The notes: a model not told the origin generated them from the sequence alone. 26,156 bases of DNA from an uncultured Proteiniphilum sp. (GCF_937873925.1 NZ_CALNAT010000079.1:1-26156), one strand, 5' to 3'. Positions 16,030 to 22,870 are shown, numbered from the stretch's first letter. A program made the numbers and translations.

Positions 16030-16139
16030 GCGGGTTAAATAGGTGTATTTTAACACGGTTGGTTGTTTAACTTCAAATGAGAGGGAGTAAAATACGCTAT
16101 AAAGGAATAAAATACAACGCCGTATAAATATTTTTTTTG

Positions 16140-16147
16140 TATTTTTG
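16140..16147 (+). promoter_or_regulatory. -7 box of the XRE regulator gene
   Basis: TATTTTTG matches TAnnTTTG. It lies 48 bases before the ATG at 16196 and overlaps the TTG at 16145, which argues that the TTG is not the translation start. Confidence 0.5.
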
Positions 16148-16195
16148 CTGACTAAGGAGTATTATATTTCATCTTTCAGCATACAACAAACGCTT

Positions 16196-16627
16196 ATGGA
16201 AACAACTTACAGGGTTAACCGGAAACATCTGGGATATAATGTGAAACGCCTTCGTGAAATTCTGGGCGTGAAGCAGGAAGATCTGGCGGAAAGGCTGCAT
16301 CTGACACAACAATCAGTATCCAAGCTTGAGAATAGAGACGACCTGGATAATGAAACGTTGGAGAAGATAGCCAACGCGATGAATATCCCTTCGGCTGCCA
16401 TAAAGAATTTTACCGATGAAGGGGCTGTGCATATCGTGTCGAACACATTTACTGAGAATTCATCTATTGTTAATTATCCGATCAATAACCCGATCGAGCG
16501 GATCGTGCAGTTGTATGATGAAAAAGTGGAGTTGTATGAACGGATGCTTCAATCGGAGAAAGAAAAGGTTGCTTTATTGGAAGAACTGATCAGAAGTAAA
16601 TTAATTTCCGGAAACATGGAGGCGTAG
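16196..16627 (+). CDS. XRE-family helix-turn-helix regulator with C-terminal coiled coil
   Basis: This 143-residue DNA-binding protein has an HTH_3/Cro-CI domain at residues ~12-68 (GYNVKRLREILGVKQEDLAE, then TQQSVSKLENRDDLDNETLE, IANAMNIPSAAIKNF). After a linker with NNPIERIVQLYDEKVELYE comes an amphipathic Glu/Lys-rich helix to ~138, probably a dimerising coiled coil. The frame is open from a TTG at 16145, but that TTG lies inside a -7 promoter box, so I use the ATG at 16196 (METTYRVNRKHLG). The gene is divergent from the SusC/D operon, but such XRE proteins are not the usual PUL regulators (hybrid two-component, ECF/anti-sigma, SusR), so control of that operon is only a possibility. Its target is unknown. 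Confidence 0.85.
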   Translation: METTYRVNRKHLGYNVKRLREILGVKQEDLAERLHLTQQSVSKLENRDDLDNETLEKIANAMNIPSAAIKNFTDEGAVHIVSNTFTENSSIVNYPINNPIERIVQLYDEKVELYERMLQSEKEKVALLEELIRSKLISGNMEA

Positions 16628-16904
16628 ATTCAAATACAACTTGCGAAAGTTTAGTCCCACTATAATCTTTCGCCAATAATACCGGAGAATTCTGTTTTTC
16701 CGAGTCATTCCTTTCTAAATAATGCACTTACCGGATAATACCTGATATATCATTTGTAATCTGTCGTATATCCCCTATGTGCGGGTATCTCTATTCTCCT
16801 TTTATTTTCCCTTCCGTACACACAATTTCAATTTCCAACGGCTGTACATCCCTATCCGCTCCACCTTCTGTTCGTCATATTCCCAGCAAATAGTGAGGTT
16901 CGCA
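16628..16904. other. Intergenic region between converging XRE and GntP genes
   Basis: This stretch of 277 bases has no complete gene. GCGAAAG (16643-16649) and CTTTCGC (16667-16673) form a 7-bp inverted repeat shortly after the XRE stop, without a T-run. On the minus strand just below the GntP stop, a frame of about 32 codons reads NLTICWEYDEQKVERIG and so on to a stop at about 16807-16809. Its composition looks protein-like, so it could be a remnant, but there is no start codon or homologue I recognise. Confidence 0.4.
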
Positions 16905-18260
16905 CTAAAAGAATAAGCTGGCCAATAGCGTAAATATCAATCCGCAAAATGCGATGATAGTCTCCATTACCGTCCAGCTCTGCAATGTTTGCTTTTCATT
17001 CATGCCCAGGTATTTCCCCACCAGCCAGAATCCACTGTCATTCACGTGCGACAGCAATGTGGCGCCTGAGGCAATGGCAATCACCACCAATGCGCGTTGA
17101 GGGTCCTTCAACCCGAATTCACTGATAATAGGTGCGATGATACTCGCGGCGGTGATCATGGCTACCGTGGCAGAACCCTGTGTTACTCTTACGACAGCGG
17201 CAATGATCCAGGCCAACAGGATAGGCGGCAGCGGCGAGCTGGACATCGATTCTGCCATGATCTGCCCGATGCCGCTGTCGACCAGCACCTGCTTCAGCAC
17301 GCCGCCGGCGCCGGTGATCAGGATTATGATCCCGGCAGGACCCAGCGCTTTCGTACTCAGATCGAGAATTTTCTGCTTGTCCATTCCTCTTTTTATACAC
17401 AAAAAATAAGTGGCAAGAAGCGTGGCAATGATCAATGCGGAAAAAGGATGCCCGATAAACTCCGGTATGTCGGTGAAAACGGATCCTTTTACAATTCCTT
17501 TTGAGACCGCTACGGTGGTGAATGTATTGAGCAGTATAAGGAGCAGCGGAATAGAGATAATAACGGCAATTGACCGGAACGAGGGATATTCCTTTGGATC
17601 AGACTCCCGGAGAGTATCGTCATCACTATAAGGAGGCTCCAGATATATCTTTTGGGAGATATACTTTCCGAAAACAGGCCCTGCAATGATAGCTGTGGGA
17701 ATACCAAGGATAAATCCCATCAGAATAACCCATCCCAATTGAGCATTGATGATATCCGCAACCGCAACCGGGCCGGGGGTGGGCGGAATAAAACTATGGG
17801 TGACCGCCAGACCGGCCAGCAAGGGTATAGCGTAATAGAGCAGCGAACGTTTGGTATCGCGCGATAATGCATACACAATAGGAACCAGAATGATAAATCC
17901 CACGTCGAAAAAGACGGGGATAGCCACTATGAATCCGGTCATGACCATTGCCCAGGGCGCCCGTTCTTTCCCAAACTTCTTCACTAAGTAATCGGCCAGG
18001 GACTCTGCGCCTCCCGAACTTTCCAGCATCTGCCCGAAAATCGCCCCCAATCCGACTACCGTTGCCACAAAACCAAGCGTTCCGGCCATTCCTTCCTGAA
18101 TGGATCTCGTGATGTCGTTCAGCGGCATCCCGGAAATGATTCCTACATAGATGGCCGTGATCAGCAAAGCAATGAACGCGCTGATCTTGAGCTTCAAGAC
18201 CATGAACAGCAGAATGGCCACTGCCGAGAGGATGGTAAAGATTAAATAGAGTGTTGACAT
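16905..18260 (-). CDS. GntP-family gluconate/sugar-acid:H+ symporter
   Basis: This 451-residue inner-membrane carrier belongs to the GntP family, whose members take up gluconate, fructuronate, idonate, glycerate or serine with protons. Family length is about 440-450. About 12-14 hydrophobic segments are seen. Conserved family text includes GLGAIFGQMLESSGGAESLA (about 71-90), IPVFFDVGFIILVPIVYALS, THSFIPPTPGPVAVADI, ITGAGGVLKQVLVDSGIG, VRVTQGSATVAMITAASI and the C-terminal SHVNDSGFWLVGKYLGMNEK. The sequence does not fix the substrate. It starts 47 bases after the Tat-exported Gfo/Idh gene on the same strand, so the pair is probably an operon in which oxidised or derived sugar acids are taken up. 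No kinase or dehydratase gene follows in the window. Confidence 0.94.
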   Translation of the reverse strand: MSTLYLIFTILSAVAILLFMVLKLKISAFIALLITAIYVGIISGMPLNDITRSIQEGMAGTLGFVATVVGLGAIFGQMLESSGGAESLADYLVKKFGKERAPWAMVMTGFIVAIPVFFDVGFIILVPIVYALSRDTKRSLLYYAIPLLAGLAVTHSFIPPTPGPVAVADIINAQLGWVILMGFILGIPTAIIAGPVFGKYISQKIYLEPPYSDDDTLRESDPKEYPSFRSIAVIISIPLLLILLNTFTTVAVSKGIVKGSVFTDIPEFIGHPFSALIIATLLATYFLCIKRGMDKQKILDLSTKALGPAGIIILITGAGGVLKQVLVDSGIGQIMAESMSSSPLPPILLAWIIAAVVRVTQGSATVAMITAASIIAPIISEFGLKDPQRALVVIAIASGATLLSHVNDSGFWLVGKYLGMNEKQTLQSWTVMETIIAFCGLIFTLLASLFF

Positions 18261-18307
18261 CCCTGTTCTTTTAGATTAAATGAGTATCTGTATAAATAAT
18301 CAGTTCC

Positions 18308-19591
18308 TCATATCGTGGGTCTTTTATAACCTTGGCGGTATGGACGTGCTGACAATTTTACGACTTCATCGGTGCCTGAAATCCTATTCCCTGAAGCATC
18401 CCACTTCACTTCGCTATCGGTTTCATACGAGATCATTGCTAACTGTACCGCGGCGGTCGATTGGAAGGCGTCTTCCACATTACAGCTTATCAGATTTTTA
18501 TCTTTTGTCCTTACTGCATGGATAAATTCAGCCAGATGTTTTTCCTGCATATCGGGTGTATCGATATCCATCACCTGTTGTTCACGGTTTCTTCCCGCAG
18601 GTGTCAGTATCAGTTTATTATCAGCAGCAAACAGGGTTGCTTTCTCCCCATAGAAGAATATGCCATTGTTGAATTGAGGATTCAGGTCTCCGGCACCCCA
18701 AAGCCTGTGTTGCCAGACCACCGGACAATCTTTGAAATACATGGTCGCCAAAAGCGTATCGGGTGTGGTTATCCTTCCTTTCAGCACATCAAGGCTTCCG
18801 GTAGCCTGGATCGATTCAGGCATTTCGAAATCCATGATGGTACGGATGATGTCTATATGATGGATACCCCAGTCTACCAAATGACCGTTGCCGTATTCTT
18901 TCTCAAGCCTCCAGCTCCCATGCCCTATGGATGGACTGTAAGGGAGTTTCGGGGCAGGGCCGCACCAGGCGTCCCAGTCCAATGAAGGAGGCGGATCTTG
19001 GGCAGTGGTATCCGCATTCCCCGGATTGTAATGTATTTGTGCGCCTATCTGACGGATTCTGCCTATGTCTCCGTTTTTAATGAATTCCCTGGCTTTTTGG
19101 AACGATTTGCTCTGACGCCGTTGAAAGCCAATCTGCACAATATTTCCTGCCTTCCTCGCCGCTTCTATCATAGCTTTTCCTTCCTCCACATCATAAGCCA
19201 GGGGTTTTTCGCAATAGACAGGTAGTCCTTTTTTGCAGGCATCCACAAATTGCAGGGCGTGCCAATGAGGCGGTGTTCCTATCAGTATTGCATCCAATCC
19301 CGGCACATTTAAGAGGTCATGGTAATCCTTAAACTCCCTGGGTTTCGATCCCTGCAACGTTTCCAGTTCGATCACGCTCTTTTTCAGATGGGCAGTGTCC
19401 ACATCGCAGATGGCTGCAATCTCAACGCCGCCTGCCTGCAACGCCGCTTTGGCGATTACCATTCCGTACCATCCGCTTCCGATGAGTCCGATCTTTAACC
19501 GGATATCCTGTGCAAACAAAGGTGTATGGAATCCTGTGGCTACTGCGGCCGTTGCCAGGGATGATCTTTTGATGAATGTTCTTCTGTCCAT
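18308..19591 (-). CDS. Tat-exported Gfo/Idh/MocA-family oxidoreductase
   Basis: This 427-residue NAD(P)-dependent oxidoreductase homologue starts MDRRTFIKRSSLATAAVATG, a twin-arginine signal (RRTFIK), with likely cleavage after LFA near residue 28. Tat export usually means the protein folds with its cofactor before reaching the periplasm. The Rossmann domain (~32-160) has KIGLIGSGWYGMVIAKAALQ (GxGxxG) and, at its end, VYCEKPLAYDVEEGKAM with the EKP motif whose Lys is the usual catalytic residue. The C-terminal alpha/beta domain runs to ~410 (VDWGIHHIDIIRTIMDFEMP). Related exported proteins act on sugars or, in GH109, as NAD-dependent glycosidases; the exact activity cannot be read here. No clear -7 box is visible upstream. 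Confidence 0.9.
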   Translation of the reverse strand: MDRRTFIKRSSLATAAVATGFHTPLFAQDIRLKIGLIGSGWYGMVIAKAALQAGGVEIAAICDVDTAHLKKSVIELETLQGSKPREFKDYHDLLNVPGLDAILIGTPPHWHALQFVDACKKGLPVYCEKPLAYDVEEGKAMIEAARKAGNIVQIGFQRRQSKSFQKAREFIKNGDIGRIRQIGAQIHYNPGNADTTAQDPPPSLDWDAWCGPAPKLPYSPSIGHGSWRLEKEYGNGHLVDWGIHHIDIIRTIMDFEMPESIQATGSLDVLKGRITTPDTLLATMYFKDCPVVWQHRLWGAGDLNPQFNNGIFFYGEKATLFAADNKLILTPAGRNREQQVMDIDTPDMQEKHLAEFIHAVRTKDKNLISCNVEDAFQSTAAVQLAMISYETDSEVKWDASGNRISGTDEVVKLSARPYRQGYKRPTI

Positions 19592-19812
19592 ATTGCTGAA
19601 TTAAAAAACGGTGTAAGGAATAAGATTGAATAATGGATAGTTATATTGTTAAAATCTCGCTCTTTTTATTAACGTATGCTCCGGCAGAATGTTCAGTAAT
19701 TAAAAAATTCTATATAATAGTATTTTCGATAATGGTAGGCTAAAGCAGCCCGAATCCCGGTACGATATATGAATTAGCAATTCATAAATTTTTTTTATTC
19801 TGGGAATTACGT

Positions 19813-19820
19813 TATTTTTG
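19813..19820 (+). promoter_or_regulatory. -7 box of tRNA-Arg
   Basis: TATTTTTG, a full match to TAnnTTTG, ends 14 bases before the first base of the tRNA. A T-rich run (about 19789-19797) is at roughly the right distance for the upstream element. Confidence 0.6.
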
Positions 19821-19834
19821 CAACCTCAAAAGAT

Positions 19835-19908
19835 GGTCCGGTAGCTCAGCTGGATAGAGCAACAGCCTTCTAAGCTGTGGGTCTTGAGTTCGAATCTCAA
19901 CCGGATCA
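19835..19908 (+). tRNA. trnR: tRNA-Arg (anticodon TCT)
   Basis: The 74-nt cloverleaf is complete. The acceptor arm is GGTCCGG with CCGGATC (one G.T pair). The D-arm region is GCTCAGCTGGATAGAGC. The anticodon stem ACAGC/GCTGT closes the loop CTTCTAA, with anticodon TCT at 19869-19871, which reads AGA/AGG. The T-stem TTGAG/CTCAA closes TTCGAAT. The discriminator is A19908 and CCA is not encoded. It has its own promoter and a hairpin terminator. Its 3' end is duplicated at 24137, marking it as an integration site. Confidence 0.97.
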
Positions 19909-19930
19909 CTCTAAAAATAAGGCACTTATC
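19901..19930 (+). other. attL-like site (3' end of tRNA-Arg)
   Basis: It begins with the tRNA acceptor strand CCGGATCACT. It matches 24137-24166 exactly for the first 10 bases and at 26 of 30 positions overall, including AATAAG and CACTTATC. This is the tRNA-proximal end of the putative element. Confidence 0.65.
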
Positions 19931-19954
19931 ATGTTAATTCTGATAAGTGTTTTT
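19923..19954 (+). terminator. Terminator of tRNA-Arg
   Basis: The perfect 9-bp stem CACTTATCA/TGATAAGTG has a 9-base loop and is followed by TTTTTC. A divergent copy lies in the attR region. Confidence 0.85.
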
Positions 19955-20025
19955 CTTATAACAAACAAATAACAAACGCGTGCTTATAAAACTATGAAAT
20001 GAACACAAGTCAATTGGTGGCGTAG

Positions 20026-20418
20026 TTATTTATTTAATCTTGAATGTAAAGGCCACCAATTTGTTTTACAAGCGTTCAGCGCTTTATAAATCTCATATTG
20101 ACAAAGAACTGAATCATGTCTTCCCTTGCATGTTTTTCCTTTAGGATCATTCTTATAGAATCCATTCAATACTGGTATTGCCTTTTCTGAATGAATTTGA
20201 CCTAATGTCCAAATTGCGATATGTGAACGGTCTCTAGGTGAATTTGTAGTATCAAGCAAATAGGCTATCAAAGCATCTTCAGCTTTGCCAGGATATTTTT
20301 CTTTAACTACTCTGATATTATTCTTAACATCAATATCTATCCATATATAAATAACGACATATCCTAGAAGTAAGAGAGTTATAAGACTCCCACCAAAAAT
20401 TAAAATTATTTTCTTCAT
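20026..20418 (-). CDS. Membrane-anchored protein with HEAT-repeat-like region
   Basis: This 130-residue protein has an N-terminal signal anchor (MKKIILIFGGSLITLLLLGY, then VVIYIWIDID). The periplasm-side part has helical text resembling one or two HEAT/armadillo repeats: AEDALIAYLLDTTNSPRDRS, then HIAIWTLGQIHSEKAIPVLN. Two Cys pairs are possible in KGKTCKGRHDSVLCQYEIYK and NACKTNWW. I do not recognise a specific family; HEAT-like repeats usually bind proteins. It is the first gene inside the putative element after the tRNA, transcribed toward the tRNA. Its AT-rich composition matches the rest of the island. The ATG at 20418 is the only reasonable start. Confidence 0.65.
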   Translation of the reverse strand: MKKIILIFGGSLITLLLLGYVVIYIWIDIDVKNNIRVVKEKYPGKAEDALIAYLLDTTNSPRDRSHIAIWTLGQIHSEKAIPVLNGFYKNDPKGKTCKGRHDSVLCQYEIYKALNACKTNWWPLHSRLNK

Positions 20419-20520
20419 GGCTGCTCTATTTAATTTTCAAAAATTATTATACAATCAAAGGCATCAATAATTAGAATCAGAATTTAATACATTAACTTTT
20501 TAAGAAAGACGTACTATGCC

Positions 20521-20719
20521 ACCTAACGGGTAGGTGCTTGCCGAAGTGGCGGAATAGAAACCGCAGAACCTCGAACGGTAGCCTCCGTGAGCAAAAGCCG
20601 TTTTTGTTTACTAAATTACAAATTTAAAAGCAAATAACAAACGGCTTTTGCGGATAGAAATCACGAAACTTCTACAATTAGTTTGACACCGCCATTTCGG
20701 CAAACGCAATGTTGCCTGC
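20521..20719. repeat. Nested inverted-repeat structure (~200 nt)
   Basis: Two inverted repeats are nested. The outer arms, 20534-20552 and 20689-20707, match at 16 of 19 positions, and 18 of 19 can pair if G.T is allowed (core TTGCCGAA-n-TGGCGG). The inner arms, 20591-20603 and 20639-20651, are a perfect 13 bp (GCAAAAGCCGTTT). Further outside, ACCTAAC starts the left side and GTTGCCTGC ends the right side. There is no ORF in this stretch of 308 bases between the HEAT-like and GNAT genes. The DNA could fold into a long cruciform. Its role is unknown; a recombination site or transposon-like end is possible. Confidence 0.75.
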
Positions 20720-20726
20720 CGGCATT

Positions 20727-21158
20727 CTATATTTCCTTTGAAAATAAATATGCCCGCTTTTCAAAATTCATTTCTTCGTACAATTTATGTGCGTTTGTCC
20801 GATGAAATGCACTGTCCAATTCGATTCTTTTACAACTATGTGATTTTGCAATCCGTTCTATTTCGTCCATTAATGCTTTCCCTATTCCACGATTCCGATA
20901 TTCTTCATCGACAACCAATTCGTCGATATTTCCGAGATTCGCCATCATCCATAAGTTGTTTTTGATTGTCAAAGAACAAAATCCAACGAGTTTTTCATTG
21001 TCAGTCGCACAAATATACACCTGATAATCACTCTTAAATCCTTTTTCGATTACCGTTTTGACAGCATCCGTATCTATCGTTTTATTTGGCCAAAGTTGTC
21101 CCAATAAACCGATTAATTGGGGAAAATCCTTTTGCGATAAGTTTCTGATTTCAATCAT
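20727..21158 (-). CDS. GNAT-family N-acetyltransferase
   Basis: This 143-residue acetyl-CoA-dependent acetyltransferase has a complete GNAT fold: beta-1 MIEIRNLSQ, alpha-1 KDFPQLIGLLGQLWP, central strands YQVYICATDNEKLVGFCSLT, then motif A IDELVVDEEYRNRGIGKALM with the acetyl-CoA-binding R-N-R-G-I-G-K-A loop. Motif B is CKRIELDSAFHRTNAHKLYE, ending FEKRAYLFSKEI. I chose the ATG at 21158 because GNAT proteins of this type begin right at beta-1. The frame is open further upstream (ATG at 21260, TTG at 21266), and that extension looks like the N-terminus of a different GNAT. The substrate is unknown; aminoglycoside, amino-acid or protein targets are all possible. The nested inverted repeat begins just beyond its 3' end. 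Confidence 0.82.
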   Translation of the reverse strand: MIEIRNLSQKDFPQLIGLLGQLWPNKTIDTDAVKTVIEKGFKSDYQVYICATDNEKLVGFCSLTIKNNLWMMANLGNIDELVVDEEYRNRGIGKALMDEIERIAKSHSCKRIELDSAFHRTNAHKLYEEMNFEKRAYLFSKEI

Positions 21159-21260
21159 ATTTTCGATTTTACAAACCTGTGACCTGTTGTTTTGTCCCGT
21201 CAGTTCCTGTATCAAGTGTTTAACGGGAACTTTATCATATTTTTCAGCTTTTCTAATCAT
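21159..21260 (-). pseudogene. In-frame N-terminal fragment of a second GNAT protein
   Basis: The 34 codons directly before the GNAT start read MIRKAEKYDKVPVKHLIQEL and on, which resembles beta-1 and alpha-1 of a different GNAT protein (compare MIRKA-x-x-x-D with the complete gene's MIEIRN). It is cut off after LTGQ, followed by a linker to the complete GNAT gene. It might be translated as an extension (177 residues from ATG 21260). The remnant interpretation rests on motif similarity only. Confidence 0.4.
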
Positions 21261-21262
21261 CG

Positions 21263-21385
21263 TCAAATTTGTTTTTTGTAGGCTCGAAAGAATTTCAGTC
21301 CGTATGCCTTTTCTTCAAAGTCGGCGGAATGGTTGTCCGAACGCCACAGTCTAAAAGGGTGTAAAAGTTTAATCATTTCAGCCAT
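21263..21385 (-). CDS. Unrecognised 40-residue ORF upstream of the GNAT gene
   Basis: ATG at 21385 to TGA at 21263-21265 encodes a protein starting MAEMIKLLHPFRLW and ending EEKAYGLKFFRAYKKQI. The next in-frame ATG of the GNAT frame (21260) is 2 bases beyond its stop, an arrangement that permits translational coupling. It may be the tail of a lost gene. I do not recognise it and the coding call is weak. Confidence 0.3.
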   Translation of the reverse strand: MAEMIKLLHPFRLWRSDNHSADFEEKAYGLKFFRAYKKQI

Positions 21386-21704
21386 CTTTGTCTTCCGTAC
21401 GAAACGGACAGCCTTTCAACGACTTTAAAATTCCGTTCAGATTTGCACTTCGTTCGGGCTTGCAGGCAACGTCTTATTTACGCAATAAATCTCCAACATT
21501 CGTAAATACGAAGTTTAGGACATTCGTAAATGCAATTTTGTAATCTCCTTATTGTTTGAATTAAACAATTAAATATAAGTTATATAGTCAATATCATACA
21601 CTCCTTGCCTCTTGTGAGTTTACGCAGGTTATGAATATTAGAATGTGATATACTTCAGTTCTCAAAGATAGCAATTTTAAAGTTTCATACCGTCAGATTC
21701 ATGG
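21386..21704. other. Non-coding stretch with short repeats, between GNAT unit and recombinase
   Basis: This stretch of 319 bases has no gene I can support. It contains TCCGT-ACGAA-ACGGA (a small hairpin near 21395), the right cassette edge GCAGGCAAC (21462-21470), the 12-bp direct repeat ACATTCGTAAAT (21496 and 21520) and the 7-bp inverted repeat ATTGTTT/AAACAAT at 21551-21569. The last 150 bases are strongly AT-rich. Confidence 0.5.
21496..21531. repeat. 12-bp direct repeat with 24-bp period
   Basis: ACATTCGTAAAT occurs at 21496-21507 and 21520-21531, and ATTTACG (its partial reverse complement) lies just before at about 21476-21482. The first copy is part of the palindrome TTCGTAAATACGAA. 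It could be a binding site for a recombinase or regulator, but two copies are few. Confidence 0.5.
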
Positions 21705-22283
21705 TTATCCGCTTGTTGCCAATAAACTTATTGTATTATATTTTTTGTTCGGGTTTATCAATTGAGAATTAATGCTAAACCTTTTTTTCGGTGTCAGGTG
21801 GTTATATCCGGCCGTCACATCCTTTTTTGTACTGTGCCCGACCATTTGTTTAATTACCGTTTCGCTCAACATCAGCTCGGAAAGTAAGTGCGTCATATAG
21901 CTATGACGTACCCAATTCGTTGATACATCAGTGTTTAGTCCTAACTCTGCCGCCATGATCTTCAAATTGGAGTTGATAGGATCTAAATCCCGACGGTTCA
22001 GCTTTTTTATATTTACTTCGTCTTGCTCGCCTATGCCATTGAGAAATGGAAAGATATACCCGTCCAGTGAACTATTTCCGTGCCGGTTTATTATTTCTAT
22101 CATTGGAGGTAATAGGGGCACATATACCGGTTGTGAATCACCCGAATCAATATCAGTTTTTTCCCGGTAAAACTTTAATTCCTTGTCATATGTTATGTGG
22201 CTGTATTTAAGTAGACAAAGGTCTTTGAAATTCATTCCGCTGCCATAAAACATGAAAATAAATACATCTCTCGCCAGTTCCAT
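21705..22283 (-). pseudogene. Truncated tyrosine recombinase (phage-integrase family), catalytic domain only
   Basis: These 192 residues are the catalytic domain of a Bacteroidota tyrosine recombinase. The start MELARDVFIFMFYGSGMNFK corresponds to the first catalytic helices, so the SAM-like core-binding and arm-binding domains (normally about 180-200 residues) are absent. The probable strand Lys is K42 (REKTD). R126-H127 lie in NWVRHSYMTHLL, G149-H150 in KQMVGHSTKK, and the nucleophile Tyr160 in TAGYNHLTPKKR. The Arg expected in the first box is replaced (SGMNF), and the box-II His of HxxR is Asn. The open frame runs upstream to about 22384 without a start or matching protein, so the N-terminus has been lost. 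It probably mediated integration at the tRNA-Arg gene, and is likely inactive. Confidence 0.8.
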
Positions 22284-22289
22284 CGCCGG

Positions 22290-22400
22290 ATGAACCGTTT
22301 CGATGCCGAAAACGATCCTATGCCTAAAATGTATATACCAGTTATTTGGGACGAAGTAAAATCAACCATCAAAGAATCCGTGGAAAAAATTTCTGTATAA
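22290..22400 (+). CDS. Unrecognised 36-residue ORF
   Basis: ATG at 22290 to TAA at 22398-22400 reads MNRFDAENDPMPKMYIPVIW and continues with a Lys/Glu-rich helix ending KESVEKISV. Its composition is protein-like. It starts 7 bases from the truncated recombinase start, on the opposite strand, so a deletion breakpoint is near. It may be the tail of a longer gene. Confidence 0.3.
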   Translation: MNRFDAENDPMPKMYIPVIWDEVKSTIKESVEKISV

Positions 22401-22419
22401 TAAATATAGTATATATCCC

Positions 22420-22545
22420 ATGGAAAAGGGCTCACAACAATTGAGTGCTATCTCCGTAATATTAAGGGAAAAAGAAATTGTTGAATTCGGAGGAGCCCCG
22501 AAAACCGGAGGTTATTACTTTACTTCAAATGTAGCTGATATTTAG
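22420..22545 (+). CDS. Unrecognised 41-residue ORF
   Basis: ATG at 22420 to TAG at 22543-22545 encodes a protein beginning MEKGSQQLSAISVILREKEI and ending YYFTSNVADI. The A-rich TATATATCCC before the ATG is not a clear ribosome-binding site. It may be the truncated start of a longer gene. Function unknown. Confidence 0.3.
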   Translation: MEKGSQQLSAISVILREKEIVEFGGAPKTGGYYFTSNVADI

Positions 22546-22650
22546 ATAAGTAACGAATACCCTTATTTATATGCCCCGTCCCTGTAAATATATCCTTCTC
22601 TTATCCGGTATTGGCATGGGCTGAAAGCCAGACACGCGACCGCCACGACT

Positions 22651-22779
22651 ATGGCGAAACCGTCCTATCAATACGAGAAGACAGTTATCGAAAAAGCCAA
22701 AAGGTTAGAGCAGGCACGATTCAAAGAACAGGAAGCAGAACGCTTGAAACAGGAAGCGAAAAAACTATCCTATTACTAA
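22651..22779 (+). CDS. Small charged helical protein (42 residues)
   Basis: ATG at 22651 to TAA at 22777-22779 encodes MAKPSYQYEKTVIEKAKRLE followed by a Gln/Glu/Lys/Arg-rich helix and the end KKLSYY. The heptad-like spacing suggests one continuous amphipathic helix or coiled coil. It lies 91 bases before the glycosyltransferase on the same strand. I do not recognise it. Confidence 0.4.
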   Translation: MAKPSYQYEKTVIEKAKRLEQARFKEQEAERLKQEAKKLSYY

Positions 22780-22870
22780 AAAAACTAAAATGATGCAGCG
22801 TTTTTCAGTTTTATGTGTCTTTATTATAAATTTCTCTTTTAATCCATTATTAAAGTGAAAACGATAACAA

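Larger units (their letters stand above)
20711..21470. repeat. Cassette-like unit bounded by GTTGCCTGC / GCAGGCAAC
   Basis: A 9-bp sequence, GTTGCCTGC at 20711-20719, reappears inverted as GCAGGCAAC at 21462-21470. The interval holds only the GNAT gene, its in-frame upstream fragment and a 40-codon ORF. A 9-bp match could be chance, but its placement at both edges of a one-gene unit beside the nested palindrome is suggestive. Confidence 0.4.

Noticed and set aside
16145..16195. TTG start that would extend the XRE regulator by 17 residues
   Set aside because: The TTG overlaps the -7 promoter box TATTTTTG; the ATG at 16196 gives a normal HTH N-terminus.
20521..20719. Canonical integron attC site
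   Set aside because: The left side ACCTAAC fits RYYYAAC, but the right side GTTGCCT does not fit GTTRRRY, the arm spacing is about 190 nt, and no integron integrase is seen.
21496..21531. CRISPR-like repeat
   Set aside because: Only two 12-bp units exist with a 12-bp spacer and no cas genes; it is far too small for an array.
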